Made by a program: the position numbers and the translations under genes | Notes under the pieces: model-generated | Seen by the model: the letters and a program-made list of their open reading frames with translations, nothing else | What the model was told of the DNA's origin: nothing | Databases searched by the model: none | NCBI GenBank assembly: GCA_017443895.1 | Contig: JAFSXU010000033.1 | Coordinates: forward strand, 52,269-116,268 | Length of the DNA: 64,000 nucleotides | Reading direction: 5' to 3' | From: Clostridia bacterium | GTDB lineage: Bacteria; Bacillota; Clostridia; UBA1381 | Shown here: one piece after another, positions 19,841 to 28,344 of the stretch | How the letters are laid out: the number at the start of each line of letters is the position of its first letter | Numbering within the stretch: position 1 is the stretch's first letter

Positions 19841-21241
19841 TTAATCGATGTATTTCCAATGGTAGCCTTTTGACGATTTGCTTTTTCCACGACAGCATTG
19901 CCGAATTGCCGACGGGACGGTGCCATATTGTTCTCCTGCTTGAATTGCTGAGTCAAAAACTTCCCCGGTTTCTATATTCATTACTCTTATCTTGGGCGTG
20001 CCCATTTTGATTTTTGAACATGTTGGGCAACCGTTATTATCGGAGTTGCAATGTTCTTTTCTTAAAAGACTTCCAGGTGTCGGATTCCATACGGTTCCGC
20101 ATTTTAAGCATTGGACTTTAATAGGTTTATGACGACCGACATATTCTCCAATTACCTTTATGGTAGGTATAAGATTATTCAATTCATTTTCGAAGTCCTC
20201 CTGCTTACGCCGTTCTTTATGACCACGATTTTTGGCCCCGCATTTCCTACAACCGTCTCCCGCAAGCAGACTAGCGGGAATACCATTCCAAGAAAATCCG
20301 CATTCTCTGCATTTGACCGCAATTCTGCGATTTGCATTTTCATATGTTCCGATAACTTCTATATCGGGTCTAATTGCAGATAGTCTTTTGATAAACTCTT
20401 CATGCGTCAGGGATTTTGATTTCTCATAGGCTTGTTCTTCAAGGGCGCCCCATTCTGCTTTAGAAAAAATTCTAACAATGTCGCATTTGGAGAACAATTC
20501 ATTTATAAGATCGTGGATGACCGAATGATCAGCTTTATTTAAGTCATCATGGTAGACATAGCAATTATCTAAAAACGGAGGCTCTGTATTATCTGGATAT
20601 TTGTCATATATAGTAATTAGCCTAAATCCTATTTCTCTGCAGCGAAGCCTTTTTTCCGTATCTCTTTTGAGTGATCGTTTATGAAGAAACCAATTGCCCG
20701 GCTCAATTGCTAATTTGTATTCTGGAATTACAATATCCAACTCCATTCCAATTAGTGATTTATTCCTAGAAAGAACATACTTGTCCCCAAAGACTTTACG
20801 AAAACTCAGGAGAATTAATTGTTCCATAAAACTTGTTCCTGATTTTGCGCATCTTGGACAGCCGTGCCCTTGTAGCAAGGAATAAGGTTTTGCACTCCAT
20901 TCATGACCGCATCTTTGGCATGCAAACCTTATAGAATCTTTATTGCTAGTATATGAGTCCAAGGGCTCAATGTCGGGATGTAGTTTTCTAAATTCTTCGC
21001 GAAATTGCTTGTCTGTTTTCGTTCCGGTAATTCCATTATTTTTTTGAGCCCCTCTTATTGCGCTACAGTGTGGACATGACTTTCCAGATGTCAATGAATA
21101 TGCTGTCGGATACCAGATTTTGCCACATTTCTTACATTTAACTTCAATACGATCAACCGCTCGTGTATATTGTCCTATGACTTCAATTTCTGGATTGATC
21201 ATCGATAATTCTTTTAAGAAATCATCATGTGTTTTTGCCAT
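19841..21241 (-). CDS. Homing-endonuclease-like protein with repeated zinc ribbons
   Basis: The 466-residue product has four copies of a module of about 50-60 residues of the form PDIEVIGxY-(10)-VKCxxCGxxW-(12)-GCPxC (about 12-60, 85-130, 285-330, 352-402), each a treble-clef or zinc-ribbon type. Between copies two and three (about 135-235) lies a Vsr/PD-(D/E)xK-like nuclease region with ELDIVIPEYKLAIEPGNW and a basic helix RCREIGFRLITIY. The C-terminus (about 415-466, VMNIETGEVFDSAIQAGEQYG) resembles a NUMOD1 DNA-binding motif. Proteins like this occur in phages and mobile elements as free-standing endonucleases. It is minus-strand, next to ssrA, with an SD (AAAGG region) before the ATG. Confidence 0.75.
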   Translation of the reverse strand: MAKTHDDFLKELSMINPEIEVIGQYTRAVDRIEVKCKKCGKIWYPTAYSLTSGKSCPHCSAIRGAQKNNGITGTKTDKQFREEFRKLHPDIEPLDSYTSNKDSIRFACQRCGHEWSAKPYSLLQGHGCPRCAKSGTSFMEQLILLSFRKVFGDKYVLSRNKSLIGMELDIVIPEYKLAIEPGNWFLHKRSLKRDTEKRLRCREIGFRLITIYDKYPDNTEPPFLDNCYVYHDDLNKADHSVIHDLINELFSKCDIVRIFSKAEWGALEEQAYEKSKSLTHEEFIKRLSAIRPDIEVIGTYENANRRIAVKCRECGFSWNGIPASLLAGDGCRKCGAKNRGHKERRKQEDFENELNNLIPTIKVIGEYVGRHKPIKVQCLKCGTVWNPTPGSLLRKEHCNSDNNGCPTCSKIKMGTPKIRVMNIETGEVFDSAIQAGEQYGTVPSAIRQCCRGKSKSSKGYHWKYID

Positions 21242-21540
21242 TATTTCACAACCTTTTTTTCGTGATACTGTGTGTTTCTCGTGTGCTGAAAAACAATTTG
21301 GGGCGTTATTAGGATCATTATATCAACTAACAGATAAAAAACCACCTACTACAGATGATTATTTTGGCGCAAGCAGTCGATTTAGCTATCCGAGTTTACC
21401 GCCCGTAACAAGGAGAAGGAGTGCACGAAAAGCAGTAATCCTCATTTTCTAAAAAAAGAAAAGAACCATGGAACGATGTGGCAAAACTGCCTCTTTTGAT
21501 TGACGAGAACAGCCCGTTGAGCGAACTTTAGAGAATAATG
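21242..21540. other. Gene-free stretch with possible remnants of mobile-element genes
   Basis: No complete gene is seen in about 300 bp between the endonuclease-like gene and the ssrA terminator. On the plus strand a start-less frame ending at the stop 21529-21531 encodes a coding-looking tail with EPWNDVAKLPLLIDENSP. A second frame ending at 21452 encodes a tail with FGASSRFSYPSLPPVTRRR. Base use here is more GC-rich than normal intergenic DNA in this window. These may be 3' remnants of genes from an integrated element, but I cannot name a family. Confidence 0.35.
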
Positions 21541-21594
21541 AAAAGTCCTCGCTCGACACCTTGCTTTTGGACAAGGGTTCAAATGAGGACTTTT
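21541..21594 (-). terminator. ssrA terminator
   Basis: AAAAGTCCTC pairs with GAGGACTTTT, enclosing a nested CCTTG/CAAGG stem. On the minus strand it directly follows the tmRNA CCA end. Confidence 0.8.
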
Positions 21595-21600
21595 TGGTGG
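21591..21600. repeat. Putative att-like direct repeat, ssrA-end copy
   Basis: Second copy of TTTTTGGTGG, overlapping the last six bases of ssrA. See the copy at 19797-19806. Confidence 0.4.
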
Positions 21601-21948
21601 AGTTGGGGAGAATCGAACTCCCGTCCGAAAACAAGTTCACAGGTGTTTCTCCGGGTGCAGGTTATGTTTTAATTTCCCATAGCTTATCTCCACAACCAAA
21701 GTAAAAGCTACAGTAGTTTTCTAAAGTTATGACGGACGCCGAAAACGAGCATCTGTTCACATTTACCACTAAATTATGATGTCAGGCTTTGAGGAGTGGT
21801 CAGCTCAAAGCGGACAACGCATGCCTCAGGCAGCGTAAGCTAAATCGTAATCGTTAGCGTTTATATTTAAAGTTGAATAGTTTTAAGTGTTGTTCGGCAC
21901 TACCCGCTACTCCTGCTTCATCGTCCCCGTCGAAGCCATTGCAACCCC
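21595..21948 (-). ncRNA. ssrA: Transfer-messenger RNA (tmRNA)
   Basis: This 354-nt RNA rescues stalled ribosomes with SmpB. The 5' end reads GGGGTTGCAATGGCTTCGAC, and the 3' end carries the T-arm GTTCGATTC, the acceptor strand and an encoded CCA. The 5' GGGGUUG pairs with the 3' CAACUCC to form the acceptor stem, including a G-U pair. The tag frame (about 21830-21862 on the minus strand) encodes ANDYDLAYAA then TGA, starting at GCT. The 5' end lies three bases after the smpB stop, so the RNA is probably processed from a joint transcript. Confidence 0.97.
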
Positions 21949-21951
21949 ATA

Positions 21952-22419
21952 TCAATAATTGTTCTTTTCCTTAATAGCCCGTGAAATATCACGCTTTGCA
22001 TCACGGGACTTTATATCTTCACGCTTATCGTACAGCTTTTTACCCTTACAAAGTCCCAAAGATACTTTAACCAATGAGCCCTTTAAATAAACCGACAGCG
22101 GTATAAGAGAATAGCCCTGTAATTTTATCTGACCGATAAGCTTTCTGATTTCCTGCTTATGCATAAGCAAACGCCTTTGCCTTAGAGGATCGCGGTTAAA
22201 AATATTACCGTGTTCATAGGGACTTATATTCATTTGCTTTAAAATGACCTCGCCGTTATCAATGGTGGCATAAGCATCAGCAATATTTACCTTGCCTTGG
22301 CGAATGGATTTAACCTCGGTACCGAAAAGCTCAATACCTGTTTCATAAGTTTCTATGATAAAATATTCATGCCTTGCTTTTTTGTTCTGTGCAATAGTTT
22401 TTATATTTTTATCAGCCAA
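21952..22419 (-). CDS. smpB: SsrA-binding protein SmpB
   Basis: SmpB binds tmRNA and brings it to stalled ribosomes. The 155-residue product contains the conserved [10 protein letters not shown] start of the OB fold (about 12-21), [15 protein letters not shown] (about 27-41) and [10 protein letters not shown] near the C-terminus. It ends with a basic tail ([17 protein letters not shown]) that would reach the decoding centre. It lies directly upstream of ssrA on the same strand, the common Bacillota order, and this tight linkage supports both calls. Confidence 0.97.
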   Translation of the reverse strand: MADKNIKTIAQNKKARHEYFIIETYETGIELFGTEVKSIRQGKVNIADAYATIDNGEVILKQMNISPYEHGNIFNRDPLRQRRLLMHKQEIRKLIGQIKLQGYSLIPLSVYLKGSLVKVSLGLCKGKKLYDKREDIKSRDAKRDISRAIKEKNNY

Positions 22420-22611
22420 ATCCGCTCACCTGCCTTTCGTGCCTTATTAGTATAACATAAGTCTTGACAGTTTTCAATTACTTAAAACCAAATAATTTGT
22501 AAACATTTTTTAAAAAAATTGCATATTTTGGAAAAATCTGAATATAAAGTTAAGTTTTATCGGATATTTACATATGTAGTGGTTAAAATTTCATAAAAAA
22601 ACAAAATGTTC

Positions 22612-22640
22612 TTGATTTATTGCATAAAATGTATTAAAAT
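22612..22640 (+). promoter_or_regulatory. pgi promoter
   Basis: TTGATT (22612-22617) and TAAAAT (22635-22640) are 17 bases apart, 37 bp before the pgi start. Confidence 0.65.
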
Positions 22641-22676
22641 ATATGTATTAAAATTTTATATAACGGAGGACAGAAA

Positions 22677-24026
22677 ATGAGTAGTATATCTTTTGATTAT
22701 TCAAAGGCATTACCATTTGTTTCACAGTATGAAATAGATAATATGGCTGAGTACATTAAATCAGCGCATAATATGCTTCATAACAAAACAGGTGCCGGAA
22801 ACGACTTTTTGGGCTGGGTTGACCTTCCTGTTGATTATGACAAGGATGAGTTTGCAAGAATTAAAGCGGCAGCAGAGAAGATAAGGAAGGATTCCGATGT
22901 ACTTATAGTTATCGGTATAGGCGGTTCATACCTTGGCGCAAGAGCCGCAATAGAGATGCTGTCACATTCGTTCCACAATTCATTATCCGATGACAAGAGA
23001 CAGGGACCTCAAATATTCTTTGCAGGTAATCATATAAGCTCAACATACCTTGCAGAGCTGTTAGAAGTTATAGAGGGTAAGGATATTTCGGTTAATGTTA
23101 TATCAAAATCAGGCACAACTACAGAGCCTGCTATTGCTTTTAGAATATTTAAAGAGATACTTGAGGATAAATATGGTAAAGAGGAAGCTGCAAAGAGAAT
23201 TTATGCAACAACCGATAAAGCTCGCGGTGCATTAAAGACTTTGGCAGATGCAGAGGGATATGAAACCTTTGTTGTTCCCGATGATGTTGGCGGTAGATTT
23301 TCAGTATTGACGGCGGTTGGCTTATTGCCTATTGCTGCTGCAGGTATTGATATTGAAGCCATGATGAAGGGCGCGCAGGACGCAAGAGAAAAGTATATGA
23401 CGCCTGATGTGGCAAACAACGAGTGTTATCAATATGCGGCAATCCGTAATGCGCTTTATCGTAAGGGCAAGATTGTTGAAATGATGATAAACTTTGAACC
23501 GGCTCTGCATTACTTTGCAGAGTGGTGGAAACAGCTCTATGGCGAATCAGAGGGCAAGGACAAGAAGGGAATTTTCCCTGCTGCGGCTGATTTTTCATCG
23601 GATTTACATTCAATGGGACAGTATATTCAGGACGGACAGAGAGTGTTATTTGAAACAGCCATTTTGGTTGAAAATCCACGAAAGAATGTAACTATCAAAG
23701 AGACAGCGGATAATCTTGACGGACTTAATTTCCTTGCAGGTAAGACTCTTGATTATGTGAACTCAAAAGCGGCGCAGGGTACGGCACTTGCTCATATGGA
23801 CGGCGGTGTGCCAAACCTTGCTGTGAGAGTTCCGTGCCTTGACGCATATAATTTCGGTTATATGGTATACTTCTTTGAAAAGGCTTGCGGAATTTCAGGT
23901 TATCTTTTGGGAGTAAATCCATTTGACCAGCCGGGAGTTGAGGCATATAAGAAGAATATGTTTGCACTTTTGGGTAAGCCCGGTTATGAGGATGCCAAGA
24001 AGGCATTGGAAGAAAGACTTAAATAA
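22677..24026 (+). CDS. pgi: Glucose-6-phosphate isomerase
   Basis: Pgi interconverts glucose-6-phosphate and fructose-6-phosphate in glycolysis. The 449-residue length fits the shorter Bacillota form. Sugar-phosphate-binding motifs are present: [18 protein letters not shown] (about 78-95) and [14 protein letters not shown] (about 143-156), plus the [14 protein letters not shown] signature (about 206-219). SD GGAGG precedes the ATG and a promoter lies just upstream. A small P-loop gene and thrC follow with short gaps and may be co-transcribed. Confidence 0.97.
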   Translation: MSSISFDYSKALPFVSQYEIDNMAEYIKSAHNMLHNKTGAGNDFLGWVDLPVDYDKDEFARIKAAAEKIRKDSDVLIVIGIGGSYLGARAAIEMLSHSFHNSLSDDKRQGPQIFFAGNHISSTYLAELLEVIEGKDISVNVISKSGTTTEPAIAFRIFKEILEDKYGKEEAAKRIYATTDKARGALKTLADAEGYETFVVPDDVGGRFSVLTAVGLLPIAAAGIDIEAMMKGAQDAREKYMTPDVANNECYQYAAIRNALYRKGKIVEMMINFEPALHYFAEWWKQLYGESEGKDKKGIFPAAADFSSDLHSMGQYIQDGQRVLFETAILVENPRKNVTIKETADNLDGLNFLAGKTLDYVNSKAAQGTALAHMDGGVPNLAVRVPCLDAYNFGYMVYFFEKACGISGYLLGVNPFDQPGVEAYKKNMFALLGKPGYEDAKKALEERLK

Positions 24027-24053
24027 AATTTAAAATATAAGGAGGACATGATT

Positions 24054-24455
24054 ATGTTAGAAATTCTCATTGGTAAAAAAGGTACAGGAAAAACAAAGGC
24101 TTTGATTGAAAAGGTTAATGCCGCTTCAACTGTTGCAGACGGAAATATAGTTTTTATCTGCCATGATATGTCTGATACCTATAATGTTAAATCACAGGTA
24201 AGAATGTGTACTACAAAGGGATTGGGAATGAAGTCATTTGATGACTTGTTATTCTACATCAACGGACTTTTGGCAGGAAACTATGATATTACAAATATAT
24301 TTATAGACGGTGTTTTCAAAATTGTCGGCTCAGACAGTCTTGACGGCGCTGAACACTTTATAAACAGCATTAAGAAATTAAGTGATGTTTCATTTGTAAT
24401 TTCAATGAGCATGGGTGCAGATGAGGCGCCTGATTATATTAAAGAGCTTCTGTAA
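24054..24455 (+). CDS. Small P-loop protein, function unknown
   Basis: The 133-residue product has a Walker A motif GKKGTGKT (about 6-13) and a Walker B-like hydrophobic strand ending in Asp (NIFIDG, about 82-87), so NTP binding is likely. Similar short proteins are sometimes annotated as twitching-motility PilT-like, which the length does not justify. Two ATGs lie six bases apart; the SD GGAGGA (24041-24046) is too close to the first, so the second is chosen. It sits between pgi and thrC, and the context does not reveal its function. Confidence 0.75.
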   Translation: MLEILIGKKGTGKTKALIEKVNAASTVADGNIVFICHDMSDTYNVKSQVRMCTTKGLGMKSFDDLLFYINGLLAGNYDITNIFIDGVFKIVGSDSLDGAEHFINSIKKLSDVSFVISMSMGADEAPDYIKELL

Positions 24456-24484
24456 AGAGCTCAAAATTTTGGAGGAAAATATAC

Positions 24485-25987
24485 ATGCAGTACAACAGTA
24501 CAAGGGATAACAGTATATGTGTCGATGCCGCACAGGCCATAAAAACAGGCTTGAGCGCAGAGGGTGGTTTGTTTGTTCCAAAGAGTATGCCAAAGGTTAC
24601 GCTTGAGGAAATAGACTCACTTAAGGATAAAACATATAACGAAAGAGCATATTTTGTGCTTAGTAAATTCTTGACCGACTTTACTGAAGAGGAGTTATGG
24701 AATTGTATAAATAATGCATATACAAAGGCTAAATTTGAAACAAATGCAATAGCGCCTGTATATGAGCTTGATAACACAAACTATATTCTTGAGTTATGGC
24801 ATGGTCCTACCTGCGCATTTAAGGATATGGCATTACAGATTTTACCGTATCTCTTAACTACTTCTATGAAAAAGACCGATGAGAGCAATGAGGTTGTTAT
24901 TCTTGTTGCAACATCGGGCGATACGGGAAAAGCAGCGCTTGAAGGTTTTAGAGATGTAAACGGTACAAGGATTATAGTATTCTATCCGGATAACGGTGTA
25001 TCTGAAATCCAAAAGCGCCAAATGGTTACTCAAGAGGGTAACAATGTATCGGTTGCGGCTGTAAAGGGTAACTTTGATGATGCCCAGAACGGCGTTAAGA
25101 AGATATTTACCGATAATGAGTATAAAGAGCTTTTAAACAGAAACGGCTTCTCTTTATCCAGCGCAAATTCAATTAACTGGGGTAGGCTTGTTCCGCAGAT
25201 TGTATATTATTTCTCAGCGTATGCAGATTTAATAAAGGGCGGAAAGATTACTTGCGGAGATAGGATAAATGTTGTTGTTCCGACAGGTAACTTCGGTAAC
25301 ATTCTTGCATCATATTATGCAATGAAAATGGGACTTCCCATTGCTAAGTTTATATGTGCATCTAATGAAAATAATGTATTGACAGACTTTATAAAAACAG
25401 GCACATACGATAAAAACAGGGATTTCCATACAACAATCTCACCGTCTATGGACATACTCATTTCAAGTAACCTTGAAAGATTTTTGTATGACTTAACAGG
25501 CAATAACGATGCGCAGGTAAAGGAATGGATGAATGAGCTAAATACAACAGGTAAATACTCTGTAACGCCTGATGTGTTTAATAAGCTTAGTGACTTATTC
25601 TACGGTGGATTTAGCGATGATAATGAAACAATGGCGGCTATAAAGAGTGTTGCCGATGAGTATGATTATGTAATGGATACTCATACCGCTGTTGCAAAAT
25701 CAGTTTATGATAAGTATGTAGAAGAAACCGGCGATACAACAAAAACCGTTATCGCATCAACCGCAAGCCCGTTCAAGTTTAATCAGAGCGTTTTAATCGC
25801 ATTAAAGGACTTTGACTATGTAGTAGGCAAGGATGAGTTTACAATGCTTGACGAATTATCGCAGATTGGAAATACGCCAATCCCAAAGTCATTGGCAGAG
25901 CTTCGTGATAGGCCTGTAAACTTTGAAATAGTTTGCGATAAGGACGAAATGCGACAAATTGTAAGTGATTTTTTAGCAGTTGATTAA
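24485..25987 (+). CDS. thrC: Threonine synthase
   Basis: ThrC converts O-phosphohomoserine to threonine using PLP. The 500-residue product is the long form common in clostridia. The PLP lysine lies in GPTCAFKDMALQ (about 102-113), the phosphate-binding loop is VVPTGNFGNIL (about 258-268), and the N-terminal TRDNS and AEGGLFVPKSMP segments are typical. A strong SD (GGAGGA) precedes the ATG. It is downstream of the small P-loop gene by 29 nt and ends at a terminator. Confidence 0.95.
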   Translation: MQYNSTRDNSICVDAAQAIKTGLSAEGGLFVPKSMPKVTLEEIDSLKDKTYNERAYFVLSKFLTDFTEEELWNCINNAYTKAKFETNAIAPVYELDNTNYILELWHGPTCAFKDMALQILPYLLTTSMKKTDESNEVVILVATSGDTGKAALEGFRDVNGTRIIVFYPDNGVSEIQKRQMVTQEGNNVSVAAVKGNFDDAQNGVKKIFTDNEYKELLNRNGFSLSSANSINWGRLVPQIVYYFSAYADLIKGGKITCGDRINVVVPTGNFGNILASYYAMKMGLPIAKFICASNENNVLTDFIKTGTYDKNRDFHTTISPSMDILISSNLERFLYDLTGNNDAQVKEWMNELNTTGKYSVTPDVFNKLSDLFYGGFSDDNETMAAIKSVADEYDYVMDTHTAVAKSVYDKYVEETGDTTKTVIASTASPFKFNQSVLIALKDFDYVVGKDEFTMLDELSQIGNTPIPKSLAELRDRPVNFEIVCDKDEMRQIVSDFLAVD

Positions 25988-25993
25988 AATTTA

Positions 25994-26026
25994 TAAGGGT
26001 GCAGATAATAATGCACCCTTATTTTC
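25994..26026 (+). terminator. Terminator after thrC
   Basis: TAAGGGTGCA pairs with TGCACCCTTA around an eight-base loop, followed by TTTTC. Confidence 0.8.
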
Positions 26027-26054
26027 AGTCTTAATTATATAAGGAGTTTCCACT

Positions 26055-27344
26055 ATGAAAAGTATGATAGATACCATAAACGCACTAAATTGCGGTGCAT
26101 ATGATAAACAGTTAAAATATATTTATTCTGCCACTGATGACAACTTGGACTTTTACAGAAACAGGTATTTAGAGGTAATTGAACTTTTTAAAGAAACTTA
26201 CGGCGATGCAGAGGATATTGCATTGTTTTCAGCTCCGGGCAGAACGGAGATAGGCGGTAATCATACAGACCACCAGCACGGCTGTGTGCTTGCAGGCTCT
26301 GTAAATCTTGATGTTATTGCCGCAGCCCGTCCAAACGGAACTAATACAGTAAGAATACAGTCAAAAAATTACAATATGGATATTATCGACCTTGATGATT
26401 TAGAAATACATGAGGAACAGTTTGATAAGGCGATTTCGCTTATAAGAGGAATTATAAAGAAATTTGTGGATCGCGGAGTTAAGGTAGGGGGCTTTGACGC
26501 CTACACAACCTCAAATGTATTAAAAGGCTCCGGATTGTCGTCATCGGCGGCATTTGAGGTGCTTGTAGGAACGGTAATTAACGGTTTATTTGCAAACGGT
26601 GGGGTATCGCCTGTTGAGATTGCTCAAATGGGACAGTTTGCGGAAAATGTATATTTTAATAAGCCGTCGGGCTTAATGGATCAAATGGCATCATCTGTAG
26701 GATCTGTTGTTGCAATTGATTTTATGGATACCGATAAGCCTGTAGTCAATAAGGTCGAATTTGACCTTGCAAAGCATAATCATGCGCTTTGTATTATTGA
26801 TTCGGGTGCAGATCATGCGGATTTAACGGACGAGTATGCCACAATTCCTGCGGATATGAAAGAAATTTCAAATTTCTTCGGCAAGGATTATTTAAGGCAG
26901 GTAGATAAGGGCGAATTTTTTGAGAACATCAAAAATATCCGTGATAAAATACATAATGACCGCGCTATCTTGCGAGCAATTCACTTTTTCAGCGATAACC
27001 AGACAGCACAGGATGAGGTTATGGCTCTTAAAAACGACGATTTTGATAAATTTTTGGAGCTTATAAAACAGTCGGGCAGATCATCATATATGTATCTTCA
27101 AAATATTTATGCATCTTCAATGCCAAAACAACAGGCTGTGGCGCTTGTGCTTGCATTGTGCGATAAACTGCTTGGCGACCGCGGTGCATACAGAGTACAC
27201 GGCGGTGGTTTTGCAGGCACGGTACAGGCATTTGTGCCGTTTGATATGCTCGATGATTTTAAATCAAGTATCGAGGCAGTTGTAGGAAAGGATATGTGCC
27301 ATATTCTTTCAATAAGACCTGTCGGTGGTTATGAATTAAAGTAA
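26055..27344 (+). CDS. galK: Galactokinase
   Basis: GalK phosphorylates galactose at C1 (Leloir pathway). The 429-residue product has the GHMP signature GRTEIGGNHTDHQHG (about 70-84), the ATP loop KGSGLSSSAAFEV (about 157-169) and the C-terminal VHGGGFAGTVQAFVP motif. At about 40 residues longer than typical galactokinases, with a longer N-terminus, it could be a clostridial GalK-like branch. SD AAGGAG supports the start. No galT or galE is adjacent, so it is an isolated unit flanked by terminators on both sides. Confidence 0.9.
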   Translation: MKSMIDTINALNCGAYDKQLKYIYSATDDNLDFYRNRYLEVIELFKETYGDAEDIALFSAPGRTEIGGNHTDHQHGCVLAGSVNLDVIAAARPNGTNTVRIQSKNYNMDIIDLDDLEIHEEQFDKAISLIRGIIKKFVDRGVKVGGFDAYTTSNVLKGSGLSSSAAFEVLVGTVINGLFANGGVSPVEIAQMGQFAENVYFNKPSGLMDQMASSVGSVVAIDFMDTDKPVVNKVEFDLAKHNHALCIIDSGADHADLTDEYATIPADMKEISNFFGKDYLRQVDKGEFFENIKNIRDKIHNDRAILRAIHFFSDNQTAQDEVMALKNDDFDKFLELIKQSGRSSYMYLQNIYASSMPKQQAVALVLALCDKLLGDRGAYRVHGGGFAGTVQAFVPFDMLDDFKSSIEAVVGKDMCHILSIRPVGGYELK

Positions 27345-27350
27345 ATTTAT

Positions 27351-27387
27351 ATATCCGTTGCGTTATCACGCAACGGATATTTTTTTG
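27351..27387 (+). terminator. Terminator after galK
   Basis: ATATCCGTTGCG pairs with CGCAACGGATAT around a short loop, followed by seven T residues. Confidence 0.92.
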
Positions 27388-27424
27388 TGCCGTTTCATAG
27401 GATAAATACAAAGAGGTGATATAC

Positions 27425-28234
27425 TTGATTAAAATAGGCAAATTCATACGCATAAACCCATTGACAATACTGCTGTTTGCTATATGCCATATATTAGGTC
27501 AGAATATGCTTTTATGTATTTCATATGCGACCATATTTGTCCACGAAATGGCACACCTTTTGGCTGCAAAAAGATTGGGTTTAAATATTGATACTGTTTC
27601 GTTTCAACCGTTTGGAGTGAACTTGAAGCTGAAAAATAAAATTGTTTTTGATATAAGCGATGAAATAATCCTATATTTATCAGGACCTATGCTAAATATT
27701 GCTATGGCTTTGACAATAAACTTAATAAAGGGCGAAAATGCAATCCTAAACTATTTTTACACTTGTAACACCGTGATGTTTTTTATAAACATTATGCCTG
27801 TTATGCCACTTGACGGAGGAGTGGTTATAAAAAAGCTTATCAGTCGCTACAGAGGGTATAAGGCGGCTGAAAAAATCTTAAAAATCACATCGTCAACTAT
27901 TATTTTGACACTGCTTTTAAGTGAAGTATATCTAATGTATACAAGTAATTTTAACATTTCCGTTATCATTATGATAATATTTTTAACCGGTAACATATTT
28001 ACCTCTAACGAAAAATATAACATTGATTTTGTTGAAGAATTGATGTTTGTAAATGATAAGCCGATAATAAACGGTAAATTGATAGTTGCAAATTCAAGAT
28101 TGGATAATATAGATATTGCAAAGAATTTTGTCAAAGGACGCTATGGAGTAGTTGTAAAAATTGATGATGAAGGGAGGGTGGTAAATATTTGCGGAGAAAG
28201 GGATATTATAAGCAGTATAATTAAAAATTGTTGA
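27425..28234 (+). CDS. Site-2 protease family M50, SpoIVFB type
   Basis: The 269-residue membrane protein has the zinc motif HEMAH (His40, Glu41, His44) and the third-ligand motif NIMPVMPLDGG (about 122-132), both within membrane segments. A C-terminal CBS-like region (about 215-269) follows. This layout is that of SpoIVFB, which cleaves pro-sigma-K in the mother-cell-derived forespore membrane. The SD AGAGGTG (27412-27418) selects a TTG start at 27425; a GTG at 27416 is inside the SD. No spoIVFA is adjacent. A sporulation role is inferred from domain layout and from the presence of gpr in the window. Confidence 0.8.
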   Translation: MIKIGKFIRINPLTILLFAICHILGQNMLLCISYATIFVHEMAHLLAAKRLGLNIDTVSFQPFGVNLKLKNKIVFDISDEIILYLSGPMLNIAMALTINLIKGENAILNYFYTCNTVMFFINIMPVMPLDGGVVIKKLISRYRGYKAAEKILKITSSTIILTLLLSEVYLMYTSNFNISVIIMIIFLTGNIFTSNEKYNIDFVEELMFVNDKPIINGKLIVANSRLDNIDIAKNFVKGRYGVVVKIDDEGRVVNICGERDIISSIIKNC

Positions 28235-28344
28235 TTACTACATTGTCATTACAATACAGTAACATATATAGAAAAATTACTTGTTTTGTGCTATAATCAA
28301 ATGGATAATGAGATTATATACTTTTTAGAAAGGTAGAAATAAAT

